Shown here one piece after another: positions 62,933-64,000 of a stretch of 64,000 bases of DNA (position 1 is its first letter; the number at the start of each line of letters is the position of its first letter). This DNA is from Mesorhizobium sp. C432A (lineage in GTDB: Bacteria > Pseudomonadota > Alphaproteobacteria > Rhizobiales > Rhizobiaceae), in assembly GCF_030323145.1 (NCBI RefSeq), contig NZ_CP100470.1, positions 4,443,001 through 4,507,000 on the forward strand, in the 5' to 3' direction. The notes below the pieces were generated by a model. The model saw only the letters and a program-made list of their open reading frames with translations, did no database searches and was not told where the DNA came from. Position numbers and translations under genes: made by a program.

Positions 62933-64000
62933 ATGATGAACCCGGCCAGGGTCTCGTTGTCGGTGATGTCCTGATAGTGGACGCCCTCGGCCTCGAAATT
63001 CGCCTTCAGCAGGTCGAAATTGCGCCGGTCCCTGGTTTCGATGCCGATTAGCACAGAGCCGAAATTGCGTGCCGATTTCTTCAGATATTCGAAGCGGGCG
63101 ATATCATCGTCGGGACCGAGCAGTTCGAGGAAGTCGCGCAGCGCGCCCGGCCGCTGCGGAAAGCGGATGATAAAGTATTTCTTCAGCCCCTCGAAGCGCA
63201 GCGCCCGCTCCTTCACGTCGGGCAGCCGCTCGAAGTCGAAATTGCCGCCCGACACCACCGCAACGATGGTCTTGCCGCGGATTTCCTTGCGCGAAAAATC
63301 TTTCAACGCGTCGATCGCCAAGGCGCCGGCCGGCTCCAGCACCACGCCTTCGATGTTGAGCATCTCGATCATGGTGGCGCAGAGCCGGTTCTCCGGGATC
63401 AGCCGCACCGCATCGGCGGCGAACTCCTTGAGGTGGCGCAACGGCTCGCGGCCGATCTCGGCCACCGCCGCGCCGTCGACGAAATTGTCGACATTGGCGA
63501 GCCGGACGCGCTTGCCGCTGGCGAGGCTCTGATACAGGCTCGGCGCACCGGCCGGTTCGCAAAAGACGTACCGCGCGTCACGTTGCTGATCGGCGAAATA
63601 GTGCGTCACCCCCGCGGCCAGGCCACCGCCGCCAACCGGCAGCATGATGATGTCGGGCATGCGCGCGCCCGGCATTTGGTCGGCGATCTCATAGGCGACC
63701 GTCGCCTGCCCCTCGATAATGTCCTTGTGGTCGAAAGGCGGCACCATATGCGCGCCCGAACTTTCGGTGAATTCGAAGGCGGCGCGGTAGCAATCGTCGA
63801 AGAAATCGCCGACCAGCCGGATCTCGACGAACTCGCCGCCGAACAGCCGCGTCTTGTCGATCTTCTGCTGCGGCGTCGTCACCGGCATGAAGACCACGCC
63901 CTTCTTGCCGAAATGGCGGCAGACGAAGGCAAAGCCTTGCGCATGGTTGCCGGCCGAGGCGCAGACGAACAGCTCGGCCTCGTTGCCTGCGGCCAGCGCC
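62929..64000 (-). CDS. ilvA: threonine ammonia-lyase (threonine dehydratase), 3' part
   Basis: PLP enzyme converting threonine to 2-oxobutanoate, first step to isoleucine. The N-terminal part lies beyond the window. Visible: FVCASAGNHAQGFAFVCRHFG (SAGNHAQG cofactor region), GAHMVPPFDHKDIIEGQATVAYEI, the phosphate-binding LPVGGGGLAAGV, EPAGALAIDAL, VVSGGNFDFERL, and a C-terminal ACT-like part (KKYFIIRFPQRPGALRDFLELLGPDDDIARFEYLKK ... VLIGIETRD). The stop overlaps the DUF1697 ATG. Confidence 0.93.
   Translation of the reverse strand, partial: ALAAGNEAELFVCASAGNHAQGFAFVCRHFGKKGVVFMPVTTPQQKIDKTRLFGGEFVEIRLVGDFFDDCYRAAFEFTESSGAHMVPPFDHKDIIEGQATVAYEIADQMPGARMPDIIMLPVGGGGLAAGVTHYFADQQRDARYVFCEPAGAPSLYQSLASGKRVRLANVDNFVDGAAVAEIGREPLRHLKEFAADAVRLIPENRLCATMIEMLNIEGVVLEPAGALAIDALKDFSRKEIRGKTIVAVVSGGNFDFERLPDVKERALRFEGLKKYFIIRFPQRPGALRDFLELLGPDDDIARFEYLKKSARNFGSVLIGIETRDRRNFDLLKANFEAEGVHYQDITDNETLAGFII

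Overview
The window looks like a chromosomal segment of a Mesorhizobium-like member of the Rhizobiales. It is GC-rich and carries alphaproteobacterial signatures: an NDUFA12 complex I subunit, BA14K and DUF2155 proteins, an Omp25/Omp31-type porin, a two-domain CspA-like protein, an RNase E with a large acidic/basic insertion in its S1 region, and a BTLCP cysteine protease. Dispersed palindromic intergenic repeats of the type common in mesorhizobia sit between many genes. The organism assignment is inferred from gene content alone.

Layout. 0-3 kb: glyoxylate catabolism (hyi, gcl) opposite an IclR regulator. 3-9 kb: small secreted proteins (lipoprotein, BA14K, a His-rich peptide), tRNA-Thr(UGU), and a TetR / amidase / PotD-like cluster. 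9-15 kb: a large secreted pseudo-caspase plus CHAT protein (interrupted by a frameshift), NAD kinase and a DEAD-box helicase. 15-23 kb: an accessory-looking stretch with two separate LysR/NmrA divergent pairs, two GFA-family proteins, an OmpA lipoprotein and small exported proteins. 23-32 kb: the conserved block prfB (with programmed +1 frameshift), mrcA, amiC and rne. 32-43 kb: glutaminase and aminotransferase, M48 protease, DsbA-like protein, aroQ-accB-accC-aat, DUF2155, NDUFA12 and panBC. 43-49 kb: a LuxR-type regulator, an ArnT-like glycosyltransferase, GNAT, gatB, a CBS protein and a rhomboid protease. 50-53 kb: a PAS protein, a double PilZ protein and a LapG-like BTLCP protease. 53-64 kb: gamma-carbonic anhydrase, DUF3126-cysE, an HD hydrolase, tandem membrane paralogues, an alpha/beta hydrolase with DUF192, a cold shock protein, gloA, a porin, DUF1697 and the 3' part of ilvA.

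Three genes (the CHAT protein, rne twice, the porin) are broken by single-base indels, each repaired by adding or removing one G or C at a short G/C run. This pattern suggests sequence errors at least as much as real mutation, most clearly for the essential rne.

The best candidates for new biology are the secreted pseudo-caspase/CHAT fusion, the PAS-PilZ-BTLCP cluster (a LapG-like protease next to a possible c-di-GMP receptor, with no LapD or LapA in view), the His-rich secreted peptide that shares a leader hairpin with a BA14K gene, and a 31-bp dispersed repeat that is read in frame as the N-terminus of a DUF1697 protein.
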